Notes under the pieces: generated by a model
The model's database searches: none
What the model saw: the letters and a program-made list of their open reading frames with translations, nothing else
What the model was told of the DNA's origin: nothing
Shown here: piece after piece, positions 1-15,100 of the stretch
How positions within the stretch are numbered: position 1 is the first letter of the stretch
Layout of the letters: every line of letters starts with the position of its first letter
Assembly (NCBI GenBank): GCA_038380435.1
Contig: JAWZYU010000690.1
Span: 21,148-85,147, forward strand
Direction: 5' to 3'
Source: Ryuthela nishihirai
Taxonomy: Eukaryota > Arthropoda > Arachnida > Araneae > Heptathelidae
DNA: 64,000 bases
Made by a program: the position numbers and the translations under genes

Positions 1-3000
1 GCAAAATCATAAAACGCCACAGTCCAAACAAGCAAAAGCCCAAACGCCAAACCCACCAAAGCGCAAAGGCCCAGGCCAAACTCGCGAAAGCCTAAATGCC
101 CCAGGCCAATCACGGGAAAGCAAAAACACTAAACACACGAAAGCCCAAGCGTACCAGGCCAAACCCGCGAAAGACCAATAGCCCCAGGCCAAACCCGCGA
201 AACACCAAACACACCAGGCTAAACCTGTGAACCCCCTAACGCAACTTACCAAACCCACGAAAGAATAAATATCCCATGCCAAACCTGTGAAAGCCCAAAC
301 GCCACATGCCAAACACGGGAAAGTCCAAATGCCCCAGGCCAAACACACAAAAGCCCAAACATCAAACCCGGGAAATCAAACAAACATCAAACCCGGAAAG
401 ATCAAACACCACAGGCCAAACCCACGAAAGCCCAAACCCCAAGGCCAAACCGGCAAAATCATAAAACGCCACAGTCCAAACAAGCAAAAGCCCAAACGCC
501 AAACCCACCAAAGCGCAAAGGCCAGGCCAAACTCGCGAAAGCCTAAATGCCCCAGGCCAATCACGGGAAAGCAAAAACACTAAACACACGAAAGCCCAAG
601 CGTACCAGGCCAAACCCGCGAAAGACCAATAGCCCCAGGCCAAACCCGCGAAACACCAAACACACCAGGCTAAACCTGTGAACCCCCTAACGCAACTTAC
701 CAAACCCACGAAAGAATAAATATCCCATGCCAAACCTGTGAAAGCCCAAACGCCACATGCCAAACACGGGAAAGTCCAAATGCCCAGGCCAAACACACAA
801 AAGCCCAAACATCAAACCCGGGAAATCAAACAAACATCAAACCCGGAAAGATCAAACACCACAGGCCAAACCCACGAAAGCCCAAACCCCAAGGCCAAAC
901 CGGCAAAATCATAAAACGCCACAGTCCAAACAAGCAAAAGCCCAAACGCCAAACCCACCAAAGCGCAAAGGCCCAGGCCAAACTCGCGAAAGCCTAAATG
1001 CCCCAGGCCAATCACGGGAAAGCAAAAACACTAAACACACGAAAGCCCAAGCGTACCAGGCAAACCCGCGAAAGACCAATAGCCCCAGGCCAAACCCGCG
1101 AAACACCAAACACACCAGGCTAAACCTGTGAACCCCCTAACGCAACTTACCAAACCCACGAAAGAATAAATATCCCATGCCAAACCTGTGAAAGCCCAAA
1201 CGCCACATGCCAAACACGGGAAAGTCCAAATGCCCCAGGCCAAACACACAAAAGCCCAAACATCAAACCCGGGAAATCAAACAAACATCAAACCCGGAAA
1301 GATCAAACACCACAGGCCAAACCCACGAAAGCCCAAACCCCAAGGCCAAACCGGCAAAATCATAAAACGCCACAGTCCAAACAAGCAAAAGCCCAAACGC
1401 CAAACCCACCAAAGCGCAAAGGCCCAGGCCAAACTCGCGAAAGCCTAAATGCCCCAGGCCAATCACGGGAAAGCAAAAACACTAAACACACGAAAGCCCA
1501 AGCGTACCAGGCCAAACCCGCGAAAGACCAATAGCCCCAGGCCAAACCCGCGAAACACCAAACACACCAGGCTAAACCTGTGAACCCCTAACGCAACTTA
1601 CCAAACCCACGAAAGAATAAATATCCCATGCCAAACCTGTGAAAGCCCAAACGCCACATGCCAAACACGGGAAAGTCCAAATGCCCCAGGCCAAACACAC
1701 AAAAGCCCAAACATCAAACCCGGGAAATCAAACAAACATCAAACCCGGAAAGATCAAACACCACAGGCCAAACCCACGAAAGCCCAAACCCAAGGCCAAA
1801 CCGGCAAAATCATAAAACGCCACAGTCCAAACAAGCAAAAGCCCAAACGCCAAACCCACCAAAGCGCAAAGGCCCAGGCCAAACTCGCGAAAGCCTAAAT
1901 GCCCCAGGCCAATCACGGGAAAGCAAAAACACTAAACACACGAAAGCCCAAGCGTACCAGGCCAAACCCGCGAAAGACCAATAGCCCCAGGCCAAACCCG
2001 CGAAACACCAAACACACCAGGCTAAACCTGTGAACCCCCTAACGCAACTTACCAAACCCACGAAAGAATAAATATCCCATGCCAAACCTGTGAAAGCCCA
2101 AACGCCACATGCCAAACACGGGAAAGTCCAAATGCCCCAGGCCAAACACACAAAAGCCCAAACATCAAACCCGGAAATCAAACAAACATCAAACCCGGAA
2201 AGATCAAACACCACAGGCCAAACCCACGAAAGCCCAAACCCCAAGGCCAAACCGGCAAAATCATAAAACGCCACAGTCCAAACAAGCAAAAGCCCAAACG
2301 CCAAACCCACCAAAGCGCAAAGGCCCAGGCCAAACTCGCGAAAGCCTAAATGCCCCAGGCCAATCACGGGAAAGCAAAAACACTAAACACACGAAAGCCC
2401 AAGCGTACCAGGCCAAACCCGCGAAAGACCAATAGCCCAGGCCAAACCCGCGAAATCACCAAACACACCAGGCTAAACCTGTGAACCCCCTAACGCAACT
2501 TACCAAACCCACGAAAGAATAAATATCCCATGCCAAACCTGTGAAAGCCCAAACGCCACATGCCAAACACGGGAAAGTCCAAATGCCCCAGGCCAAACAC
2601 ACAAAAGCCCAAACATCAAACCCGGAAATCAAACAAACATCAAACCCGGAAAGATCAAACACCACAGGCCAAACCCACGAAAGCCCAAACCCCAAGGCCA
2701 AACCGGCAAAATCATAAAACGCCACAGTCCAAACAAGCAAAAGCCCAAACGCCAAACCCACCAAAGCGCAAAGGCCCAGGCCAAACTCGCGAAAGCCTAA
2801 ATGCCCCAGGCCAATCACGGGAAAGCAAAAACACTAAACACACGAAAGCCCAAGCGTACCAGGCCAAACCCGCGAAAGACCAATAGCCCCAGGCCAAACC
2901 CGCGAAACACCAAACACACCAGGCTAAACCTGTGACCCCCTAACGCAACTTACCAAACCACGAAAGAATAAATATCCCATGCCAAACCTGTGAAAGCCCA

Positions 3001-3151
3001 AACGCCACATGCCAAACACGGGAAAGTCCAAATGCCCCAGGCAAACACACAAAAGCCCAAACATCAAACCCGGGAAATCAAACAAACATCAAACCCGGAA
3101 AGATCAAACACCACAGGCCAAACCCACGAAAGCCAAACCCAAGGCCAAACG
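1..3151 (+). repeat. Seven 452-bp units carrying one-base indels
   Basis: Unit lengths here are 452, 450, 451, 450, 451, 451 and 446 bp. Against the 452-bp consensus I count 14 one-base deletions, nearly all in runs of C, G or A (near 521, 782, 1060, 1586, 1790, 2173, 2437, 2624, 2935, 2958, 3042, 3134, 3140, 3150), and one inserted T at 2456. I see no substitution. The contrast with the indel-free array to the right suggests lower consensus quality here rather than real variation. Confidence 0.88.
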
Positions 3152-6100
3152 GCAAAATCATAAAACGCCACAGTCCAAACAAGCAAAAGCCCAAACGCCA
3201 AACCCACCAAAGCGCAAAGGCCCAGGCCAAACTCGCGAAAGCCTAAATGCCCCAGGCCAATCACGGGAAAGCAAAAACACTAAACACACGAAAGCCCAAG
3301 CGTACCAGGCCAAACCCGCGAAAGACCAATAGCCCCAGGCCAAACCCGCGAAACACCAAACACACCAGGCTAAACCTGTGAACCCCCTAACGCAACTTAC
3401 CAAACCCACGAAAGAATAAATATCCCATGCCAAACCTGTGAAAGCCCAAACGCCACATGCCAAACACGGGAAAGTCCAAATGCCCCAGGCCAAACACACA
3501 AAAGCCCAAACATCAAACCCGGGAAATCAAACAAACATCAAACCCGGAAAGATCAAACACCACAGGCCAAACCCACGAAAGCCCAAACCCCAAGGCCAAA
3601 CCGGCAAAATCATAAAACGCCACAGTCCAAACAAGCAAAAGCCCAAACGCCAAACCCACCAAAGCGCAAAGGCCCAGGCCAAACTCGCGAAAGCCTAAAT
3701 GCCCCAGGCCAATCACGGGAAAGCAAAAACACTAAACACACGAAAGCCCAAGCGTACCAGGCCAAACCCGCGAAAGACCAATAGCCCCAGGCCAAACCCG
3801 CGAAACACCAAACACACCAGGCTAAACCTGTGAACCCCCTAACGCAACTTACCAAACCCACGAAAGAATAAATATCCCATGCCAAACCTGTGAAAGCCCA
3901 AACGCCACATGCCAAACACGGGAAAGTCCAAATGCCCCAGGCCAAACACACAAAAGCCCAAACATCAAACCCGGGAAATCAAACAAACATCAAACCCGGA
4001 AAGATCAAACACCACAGGCCAAACCCACGAAAGCCCAAACCCCAAGGCCAAACCGGCAAAATCATAAAACGCCACAGTCCAAACAAGCAAAAGCCCAAAC
4101 GCCAAACCCACCAAAGCGCAAAGGCCCAGGCCAAACTCGCGAAAGCCTAAATGCCCCAGGCCAATCACGGGAAAGCAAAAACACTAAACACACGAAAGCC
4201 CAAGCGTACCAGGCCAAACCCGCGAAAGACCAATAGCCCCAGGCCAAACCCGCGAAACACCAAACACACCAGGCTAAACCTGTGAACCCCCTAACGCAAC
4301 TTACCAAACCCACGAAAGAATAAATATCCCATGCCAAACCTGTGAAAGCCCAAACGCCACATGCCAAACACGGGAAAGTCCAAATGCCCCAGGCCAAACA
4401 CACAAAAGCCCAAACATCAAACCCGGGAAATCAAACAAACATCAAACCCGGAAAGATCAAACACCACAGGCCAAACCCACGAAAGCCCAAACCCCAAGGC
4501 CAAACCGGCAAAATCATAAAACGCCACAGTCCAAACAAGCAAAAGCCCAAACGCCAAACCCACCAAAGCGCAAAGGCCCAGGCCAAACTCGCGAAAGCCT
4601 AAATGCCCCAGGCCAATCACGGGAAAGCAAAAACACTAAACACACGAAAGCCCAAGCGTACCAGGCCAAACCCGCGAAAGACCAATAGCCCCAGGCCAAA
4701 CCCGCGAAACACCAAACACACCAGGCTAAACCTGTGAACCCCCTAACGCAACTTACCAAACCCACGAAAGAATAAATATCCCATGCCAAACCTGTGAAAG
4801 CCCAAACGCCACATGCCAAACACGGGAAAGTCCAAATGCCCCAGGCCAAACACACAAAAGCCCAAACATCAAACCCGGGAAATCAAACAAACATCAAACC
4901 CGGAAAGATCAAACACCACAGGCCAAACCCACGAAAGCCCAAACCCCAAGGCCAAACCGGCAAAATCATAAAACGCCACAGTCCAAACAAGCAAAAGCCC
5001 AAACGCCAAACCCACCAAAGCGCAAAGGCCCAGGCCAAACTCGCGAAAGCCTAAATGCCCCAGGCCAATCACGGGAAAGCAAAAACACTAAACACACGAA
5101 AGCCCAAGCGTACCAGGCCAAACCCGCGAAAGACCAATAGCCCCAGGCCAAACCCGCGAAACACCAAACACACCAGGCTAAACCTGTGAACCCCCTAACG
5201 CAACTTACCAAACCCACGAAAGAATAAATATCCCATGCCAAACCTGTGAAAGCCCAAACGCCACATGCCAAACACGGGAAAGTCCAAATGCCCCAGGCCA
5301 AACACACAAAAGCCCAAACATCAAACCCGGGAAATCAAACAAACATCAAACCCGGAAAGATCAAACACCACAGGCCAAACCCACGAAAGCCCAAACCCCA
5401 AGGCCAAACCGGCAAAATCATAAAACGCCACAGTCCAAACAAGCAAAAGCCCAAACGCCAAACCCACCAAAGCGCAAAGGCCCAGGCCAAACTCGCGAAA
5501 GCCTAAATGCCCCAGGCCAATCACGGGAAAGCAAAAACACTAAACACACGAAAGCCCAAGCGTACCAGGCCAAACCCGCGAAAGACCAATAGCCCCAGGC
5601 CAAACCCGCGAAACACCAAACACACCAGGCTAAACCTGTGAACCCCCTAACGCAACTTACCAAACCCACGAAAGAATAAATATCCCATGCCAAACCTGTG
5701 AAAGCCCAAACGCCACATGCCAAACACGGGAAAGTCCAAATGCCCCAGGCCAAACACACAAAAGCCCAAACATCAAACCCGGGAAATCAAACAAACATCA
5801 AACCCGGAAAGATCAAACACCACAGGCCAAACCCACGAAAGCCCAAACCCCAAGGCCAAACCGGCAAAATCATAAAACGCCACAGTCCAAACAAGCAAAA
5901 GCCCAAACGCCAAACCCACCAAAGCGCAAAGGCCCAGGCCAAACTCGCGAAAGCCTAAATGCCCCAGGCCAATCACGGGAAAGCAAAAACACTAAACACA
6001 CGAAAGCCCAAGCGTACCAGGCCAAACCCGCGAAAGACCAATAGCCCCAGGCCAAACCCGCGAAACACCAAACACACCAGGCTAAACCTGTGAACCCCCT

Positions 6101-9100
6101 AACGCAACTTACCAAACCCACGAAAGAATAAATATCCCATGCCAAACCTGTGAAAGCCCAAACGCCACATGCCAAACACGGGAAAGTCCAAATGCCCCAG
6201 GCCAAACACACAAAAGCCCAAACATCAAACCCGGGAAATCAAACAAACATCAAACCCGGAAAGATCAAACACCACAGGCCAAACCCACGAAAGCCCAAAC
6301 CCCAAGGCCAAACCGGCAAAATCATAAAACGCCACAGTCCAAACAAGCAAAAGCCCAAACGCCAAACCCACCAAAGCGCAAAGGCCCAGGCCAAACTCGC
6401 GAAAGCCTAAATGCCCCAGGCCAATCACGGGAAAGCAAAAACACTAAACACACGAAAGCCCAAGCGTACCAGGCCAAACCCGCGAAAGACCAATAGCCCC
6501 AGGCCAAACCCGCGAAACACCAAACACACCAGGCTAAACCTGTGAACCCCCTAACGCAACTTACCAAACCCACGAAAGAATAAATATCCCATGCCAAACC
6601 TGTGAAAGCCCAAACGCCACATGCCAAACACGGGAAAGTCCAAATGCCCCAGGCCAAACACACAAAAGCCCAAACATCAAACCCGGGAAATCAAACAAAC
6701 ATCAAACCCGGAAAGATCAAACACCACAGGCCAAACCCACGAAAGCCCAAACCCCAAGGCCAAACCGGCAAAATCATAAAACGCCACAGTCCAAACAAGC
6801 AAAAGCCCAAACGCCAAACCCACCAAAGCGCAAAGGCCCAGGCCAAACTCGCGAAAGCCTAAATGCCCCAGGCCAATCACGGGAAAGCAAAAACACTAAA
6901 CACACGAAAGCCCAAGCGTACCAGGCCAAACCCGCGAAAGACCAATAGCCCCAGGCCAAACCCGCGAAACACCAAACACACCAGGCTAAACCTGTGAACC
7001 CCCTAACGCAACTTACCAAACCCACGAAAGAATAAATATCCCATGCCAAACCTGTGAAAGCCCAAACGCCACATGCCAAACACGGGAAAGTCCAAATGCC
7101 CCAGGCCAAACACACAAAAGCCCAAACATCAAACCCGGGAAATCAAACAAACATCAAACCCGGAAAGATCAAACACCACAGGCCAAACCCACGAAAGCCC
7201 AAACCCCAAGGCCAAACCGGCAAAATCATAAAACGCCACAGTCCAAACAAGCAAAAGCCCAAACGCCAAACCCACCAAAGCGCAAAGGCCCAGGCCAAAC
7301 TCGCGAAAGCCTAAATGCCCCAGGCCAATCACGGGAAAGCAAAAACACTAAACACACGAAAGCCCAAGCGTACCAGGCCAAACCCGCGAAAGACCAATAG
7401 CCCCAGGCCAAACCCGCGAAACACCAAACACACCAGGCTAAACCTGTGAACCCCCTAACGCAACTTACCAAACCCACGAAAGAATAAATATCCCATGCCA
7501 AACCTGTGAAAGCCCAAACGCCACATGCCAAACACGGGAAAGTCCAAATGCCCCAGGCCAAACACACAAAAGCCCAAACATCAAACCCGGGAAATCAAAC
7601 AAACATCAAACCCGGAAAGATCAAACACCACAGGCCAAACCCACGAAAGCCCAAACCCCAAGGCCAAACCGGCAAAATCATAAAACGCCACAGTCCAAAC
7701 AAGCAAAAGCCCAAACGCCAAACCCACCAAAGCGCAAAGGCCCAGGCCAAACTCGCGAAAGCCTAAATGCCCCAGGCCAATCACGGGAAAGCAAAAACAC
7801 TAAACACACGAAAGCCCAAGCGTACCAGGCCAAACCCGCGAAAGACCAATAGCCCCAGGCCAAACCCGCGAAACACCAAACACACCAGGCTAAACCTGTG
7901 AACCCCCTAACGCAACTTACCAAACCCACGAAAGAATAAATATCCCATGCCAAACCTGTGAAAGCCCAAACGCCACATGCCAAACACGGGAAAGTCCAAA
8001 TGCCCCAGGCCAAACACACAAAAGCCCAAACATCAAACCCGGGAAATCAAACAAACATCAAACCCGGAAAGATCAAACACCACAGGCCAAACCCACGAAA
8101 GCCCAAACCCCAAGGCCAAACCGGCAAAATCATAAAACGCCACAGTCCAAACAAGCAAAAGCCCAAACGCCAAACCCACCAAAGCGCAAAGGCCCAGGCC
8201 AAACTCGCGAAAGCCTAAATGCCCCAGGCCAATCACGGGAAAGCAAAAACACTAAACACACGAAAGCCCAAGCGTACCAGGCCAAACCCGCGAAAGACCA
8301 ATAGCCCCAGGCCAAACCCGCGAAACACCAAACACACCAGGCTAAACCTGTGAACCCCCTAACGCAACTTACCAAACCCACGAAAGAATAAATATCCCAT
8401 GCCAAACCTGTGAAAGCCCAAACGCCACATGCCAAACACGGGAAAGTCCAAATGCCCCAGGCCAAACACACAAAAGCCCAAACATCAAACCCGGGAAATC
8501 AAACAAACATCAAACCCGTAAAGATCAAACACCACAGGCCAAACCCACGAAAGCCCAAACCCCAAGGCCAAACCGGCAAAATCATAAAACGCCACAGTCC
8601 AAACAAGCAAAAGCCCAAACGCCAAACCCACCAAAGCGCAAAGGCCCAGGCCAAACTCGCGAAAGCCTAAATGCCCCAGGCCAATCACGGGAAAGCAAAA
8701 ACACTAAACACACGAAAGCCCAAGCGTACCAGGCCAAACCCGCGAAAGACCAATAGCCCCAGGCCAAACCCGCGAAACACCAAACACACCAGGCTAAACC
8801 TGTGAACCCCCTAACGCAACTTACCAAACCCACGAAAGAATAAATATCCCATGCCAAACCTGTGAAAGCCCAAACGCCACATGCCAAACACGGGAAAGTC
8901 CAAATGCCCCAGGCCAAACACACAAAAGCCCAAACATCAAACCCGGGAAATCAAACAAACATCAAACCCGGAAAGATCAAACACCACAGGCCAAACCCAC
9001 GAAAGCCCAAACCCCAAGGCCAAACCGGCAAAATCATAAAACGCCACAGTCCAAACAAGCAAAAGCCCAAACGCCAAACCCACCAAAGCGCAAAGGCCCA

Positions 9101-12100
9101 GGCCAAACTCGCGAAAGCCTAAATGCCCCAGGCCAATCACGGGAAAGCAAAAACACTAAACACACGAAAGCCCAAGCGTACCAGGCCAAACCCGCGAAAG
9201 ACCAATAGCCCCAGGCCAAACCCGCGAAACACCAAACACACCAGGCTAAACCTGTGAACCCCCTAACGCAACTTACCAAACCCACGAAAGAATAAATATC
9301 CCATGCCAAACCTGTGAAAGCCCAAACGCCACATGCCAAACACGGGAAAGTCCAAATGCCCCAGGCCAAACACACAAAAGCCCAAACATCAAACCCGGGA
9401 AATCAAACAAACATCAAACCCGGAAAGATCAAACACCACAGGCCAAACCCACGAAAGCCCAAACCCCAAGGCCAAACCGGCAAAATCATAAAACGCCACA
9501 GTCCAAACAAGCAAAAGCCCAAATGCCAAACCCACCAAAGCGCAAAGGCCCAGGCCAAACTCGCGAAAGCCTAAATGCCCCAGGCCAATCACGGGAAAGC
9601 AAAAACACTAAACACACGAAAGCCCAAGCGTACCAGGCCAAACCCGCGAAAGACCAATAGCCCCAGGCCAAACCCGCGAAACACCAAACACACCAGGCTA
9701 AACCTGTGAACCCCCTAACGCAACTTACCAAACCCACGAAAGAATAAATATCCCATGCCAAACCTGTGAAAGCCCAAACGCCACATGCCAAACACGGGAA
9801 AGTCCAAATGCCCCAGGCCAAACACACAAAAGCCCAAACATCAAACCCGGGAAATCAAACAAACATCAAACCCGGAAAGATCAAACACCACAGGCCAAAC
9901 CCACGAAAGCCCAAACCCCAAGGCCAAACCGGCAAAATCATAAAACGCCACAGTCCAAACAAGCAAAAGCCCAAACGCCAAACCCACCAAAGCGCAAAGG
10001 CCCAGGCCAAACTCGCGAAAGCCTAAATGCCCCAGGCCAATCACGGGAAAGCAAAAACACTAAACACACGAAAGCCCAAGCGTACCAGGCCAAACCCGCG
10101 AAAGACCAATAGCCCCAGGCCAAACCCGCGAAACACCAAACACACCAGGCTAAACCTGTGAACCCCCTAACGCAACTTACCAAACCCACGAAAGAATAAA
10201 TATCCCATGCCAAACCTGTGAAAGCCCAAACGCCACATGCCAAACACGGGAAAGTCCAAATGCCCCAGGCCAAACACACAAAAGCCCAAACATCAAACCC
10301 GGGAAATCAAACAAACATCAAACCCGGAAAGATCAAACACCACAGGCCAAACCCACGAAAGCCCAAACCCCAAGGCCAAACCGGCAAAATCATAAAACGC
10401 CACAGTCCAAACAAGCAAAAGCCCAAACGCCAAACCCACCAAAGCGCAAAGGCCCAGGCCAAACTCGCGAAAGCCTAAATGCCCCAGGCCAATCACGGGA
10501 AAGCAAAAACACTAAACACACGAAAGCCCAAGCGTACCAGGCCAAACCCGCGAAAGACCAATAGCCCCAGGCCAAACCCGCGAAACACCAAACACACCAG
10601 GCTAAACCTGTGAACCCCCTAACGCAACTTACCAAACCCACGAAAGAATAAATATCCCATGCCAAACCTGTGAAAGCCCAAACGCCACATGCCAAACACG
10701 GGAAAGTCCAAATGCCCCAGGCCAAACACACAAAAGCCCAAACATCAAACCCGGGAAATCAAACAAACATCAAACCCGGAAAGATCAAACACCACAGGCC
10801 AAACCCACGAAAGCCCAAACCCCAAGGCCAAACCGGCAAAATCATAAAACGCCACAGTCCAAACAAGCAAAAGCCCAAACGCCAAACCCACCAAAGCGCA
10901 AAGGCCCAGGCCAAACTCGCGAAAGCCTAAATGCCCCAGGCCAATCACGGGAAAGCAAAAACACTAAACACACGAAAGCCCAAGCGTACCAGGCCAAACC
11001 CGCGAAAGACCAATAGCCCCAGGCCAAACCCGCGAAACACCAAACACACCAGGCTAAACCTGTGAACCCACTAACGCAACTTACCAAACCCACGAAAGAA
11101 TAAATATCCCATGCCAAACCTGTGAAAGCCCAAACGCCACATGCCAAACACGGGAAAGTCCAAATGCCCCAGGCCAAACACACAAAAGCCCAAACATCAA
11201 ACCCGGGAAATCAAACAAACATCAAACCCGGAAAGATCAAACACCACAGGCCAAACCCACGAAAGCCCAAACCCCAAGGCCAAACCGGCAAAATCATAAA
11301 ACGCCACAGTCCAAACAAGCAAAAGCCCAAACGCCAAACCCACCAAAGCGCAAAGGCCCAGGCCAAACTCGCGAAAGCCTAAATGCCCCAGGCCAATCAC
11401 GGGAAAGCAAAAACACTAAACACACGAAAGCCCAAGCGTACCAGGCCAAACCCGCGAAAGACCAATAGCCCCAGGCCAAACCCGCGAAACACCAAACACA
11501 CCAGGCTAAACCTGTGAACCCCCTAACGCAACTTACCAAACCCACGAAAGAATAAATATCCCATGCCAAACCTGTGAAAGCCCAAACGCCACATGCCAAA
11601 CACGGGAAAGTCCAAATGCCCCAGGCCAAACACACAAAAGCCCAAACATCAAACCCGGGAAATCAAACAAACATCAAACCCGGAAAGATCAAACACCACA
11701 GGCCAAACCCACGAAAGCCCAAACCCCAAGGCCAAACCGGCAAAATCATAAAACGCCACAGTCCAAACAAGCAAAAGCCCAAACGCCAAACCCACCAAAG
11801 CGCAAAGGCCCAGGCCAAACTCGCGAAAGCCTAAATGCCCCAGGCCAATCACGGGAAAGCAAAAACACTAAACACACGAAAGCCCAAGCGTACCAGGCCA
11901 AACCCGCGAAAGACCAATAGCCCCAGGCCAAACCCGCGAAACACCAAACACACCAGGCTAAACCTGTGAACCCCCTAACGCAACTTACCAAACCCACGAA
12001 AGAATAAATATCCCATGCCAAACCTGTGAAAGCCCAAACGCCACATGCCAAACACGGGAAAGTCCAAATGCCCCAGGCCAAACACACAAAAGCCCAAACA

Positions 12101-15100
12101 TCAAACCCGGGAAATCAAACAAACATCAAACCCGGAAAGATCAAACACCACAGGCCAAACCCACGAAAGCCCAAACCCCAAGGCCAAACCGGCAAAATCA
12201 TAAAACGCCACAGTCCAAACAAGCAAAAGCCCAAACGCCAAACCCACCAAAGCGCAAAGGCCCAGGCCAAACTCGCGAAAGCCTAAATGCCCCAGGCCAA
12301 TCACGGGAAAGCAAAAACACTAAACACACGAAAGCCCAAGCGTACCAGGCCAAACCCGCGAAAGACCAATAGCCCCAGGCCAAACCCGCGAAACACCAAA
12401 CACACCAGGCTAAACCTGTGAACCCCCTAACGCAACTTACCAAACCCACGAAAGAATAAATATCCCATGCCAAACCTGTGAAAGCCCAAACGCCACATGC
12501 CAAACACGGGAAAGTCCAAATGCCCCAGGCCAAACACACAAAAGCCCAAACATCAAACCCGGGAAATCAAACAAACATCAAACCCGGAAAGATCAAACAC
12601 CACAGGCCAAACCCACGAAAGCCCAAACCCCAAGGCCAAACCGGCAAAATCATAAAACGCCACAGTCCAAACAAGCAAAAGCCCAAACGCCAAACCCACC
12701 AAAGCGCAAAGGCCCAGGCCAAACTCGCGAAAGCCTAAATGCCCCAGGCCAATCACGGGAAAGCAAAAACACTAAACACACGAAAGCCCAAGCGTACCAG
12801 GCCAAACCCGCGAAAGACCAATAGCCCCAGGCCAAACCCGCGAAACACCAAACACACCAGGCTAAACCTGTGAACCCCCTAACGCAACTTACCAAACCCA
12901 CGAAAGAATAAATATCCCATGCCAAACCTGTGAAAGCCCAAACGCCACATGCCAAACACGGGAAAGTCCAAATGCCCCAGGCCAAACACACAAAAGCCCA
13001 AACATCAAACCCGGGAAATCAAACAAACATCAAACCCGGAAAGATCAAACACCACAGGCCAAACCCACGAAAGCCCAAACCCCAAGGCCAAACCGGCAAA
13101 ATCATAAAACGCCACAGTCCAAACAAGCAAAAGCCCAAACGCCAAACCCACCAAAGCGCAAAGGCCCAGGCCAAACTCGCGAAAGCCTAAATGCCCCAGG
13201 CCAATCACGGGAAAGCAAAAACACTAAACACACGAAAGCCCAAGCGTACCAGGCCAAACCCGCGAAAGACCAATAGCCCCAGGCCAAACCCGCGAAACAC
13301 CAAACACACCAGGCTAAACCTGTGAACCCCCTAACGCAACTTACCAAACCCACGAAAGAATAAATATCCCATGCCAAACCTGTGAAAGCCCAAACGCCAC
13401 ATGCCAAACACGGGAAAGTCCAAATGCCCCAGGCCAAACACACAAAAGCCCAAACATCAAACCCGGGAAATCAAACAAACATCAAACCCGGAAAGATCAA
13501 ACACCACAGGCCAAACCCACGAAAGCCCAAACCCCAAGGCCAAACCGGCAAAATCATAAAACGCCACAGTCCAAACAAGCAAAAGCCCAAACGCCAAACC
13601 CACCAAAGCGCAAAGGCCCAGGCCAAACTCGCGAAAGCCTAAATGCCCCAGGCCAATCACGGGAAAGCAAAAACACTAAACACACGAAAGCCCAAGCGTA
13701 CCAGGCCAAACCCGCGAAAGACCAATAGCCCCAGGCCAAACCCGCGAAACACCAAACACACCAGGCTAAACCTGTGAACCCCCTAACGCAACTTACCAAA
13801 CCCACGAAAGAATAAATATCCCATGCCAAACCTGTGAAAGCCCAAACGCCACATGCCAAACACGGGAAAGTCCAAATGCCCCAGGCCAAACACACAAAAG
13901 CCCAAACATCAAACCCGGGAAATCAAACAAACATCAAACCCGGAAAGATCAAACACCACAGGCCAAACCCACGAAAGCCCAAACCCCAAGGCCAAACCGG
14001 CAAAATCATAAAACGCCACAGTCCAAACAAGCAAAAGCCCAAACGCCAAACCCACCAAAGCGCAAAGGCCCAGGCCAAACTCGCGAAAGCCTAAATGCCC
14101 CAGGCCAATCACGGGAAAGCAAAAACACTAAACACACGAAAGCCCAAGCGTACCAGGCCAAACCCGCGAAAGACCAATAGCCCCAGGCCAAACCCGCGAA
14201 ACACCAAACACACCAGGCTAAACCTGTGAACCCCCTAACGCAACTTACCAAACCCACGAAAGAATAAATATCCCATGCCAAACCTGTGAAAGCCCAAACA
14301 CCACATGCCAAACACGGGAAAGTCCAAATGCCCCAGGCCAAACACACAAAAGCCCAAACATCAAACCCGGGAAATCAAACAAACATCAAACCCGGAAAGA
14401 TCAAACACCACAGGCCAAACCCACGAAAGCCCAAACCCCAAGGCCAAACCGGCAAAATCATAAAACGCCACAGTCCAAACAAGCAAAAGCCCAAACGCCA
14501 AACCCACCAAAGCGCAAAGGCCCAGGCCAAACTCGCGAAAGCCTAAATGCCCCAGGCCAATCACGGGAAAGCAAAAACACTAAACACACGAAAGCCCAAG
14601 CGTACCAGGCCAAACCCGCGAAAGACCAATAGCCCCAGGCCAAACCCGCGAAACACCAAACACACCAGGCTAAACCTGTGAACCCCCTAACGCAACTTAC
14701 CAAACCCACGAAAGAATAAATATCCCATGCCAAACCTGTGAAAGCCCAAACGCCACATGCCAAACACGGGAAAGTCCAAATGCCCCAGGCCAAACACACA
14801 AAAGCCCAAACATCAAACCCGGGAAATCAAACAAACATCAAACCCGGAAAGATCAAACACCACAGGCCAAACCCACGAAAGCCCAAACCCCAAGGCCAAA
14901 CCGGCAAAATCATAAAACGCCACAGTCCAAACAAGCAAAAGCCCAAACGCCAAACCCACCAAAGCGCAAAGGCCCAGGCCAAACTCGCGAAAGCCTAAAT
15001 GCCCCAGGCCAATCACGGGAAAGCAAAAACACTAAACACACGAAAGCCCAAGCGTACCAGGCCAAACCCGCGAAAGACCAATAGCCCCAGGCCAAACCCG

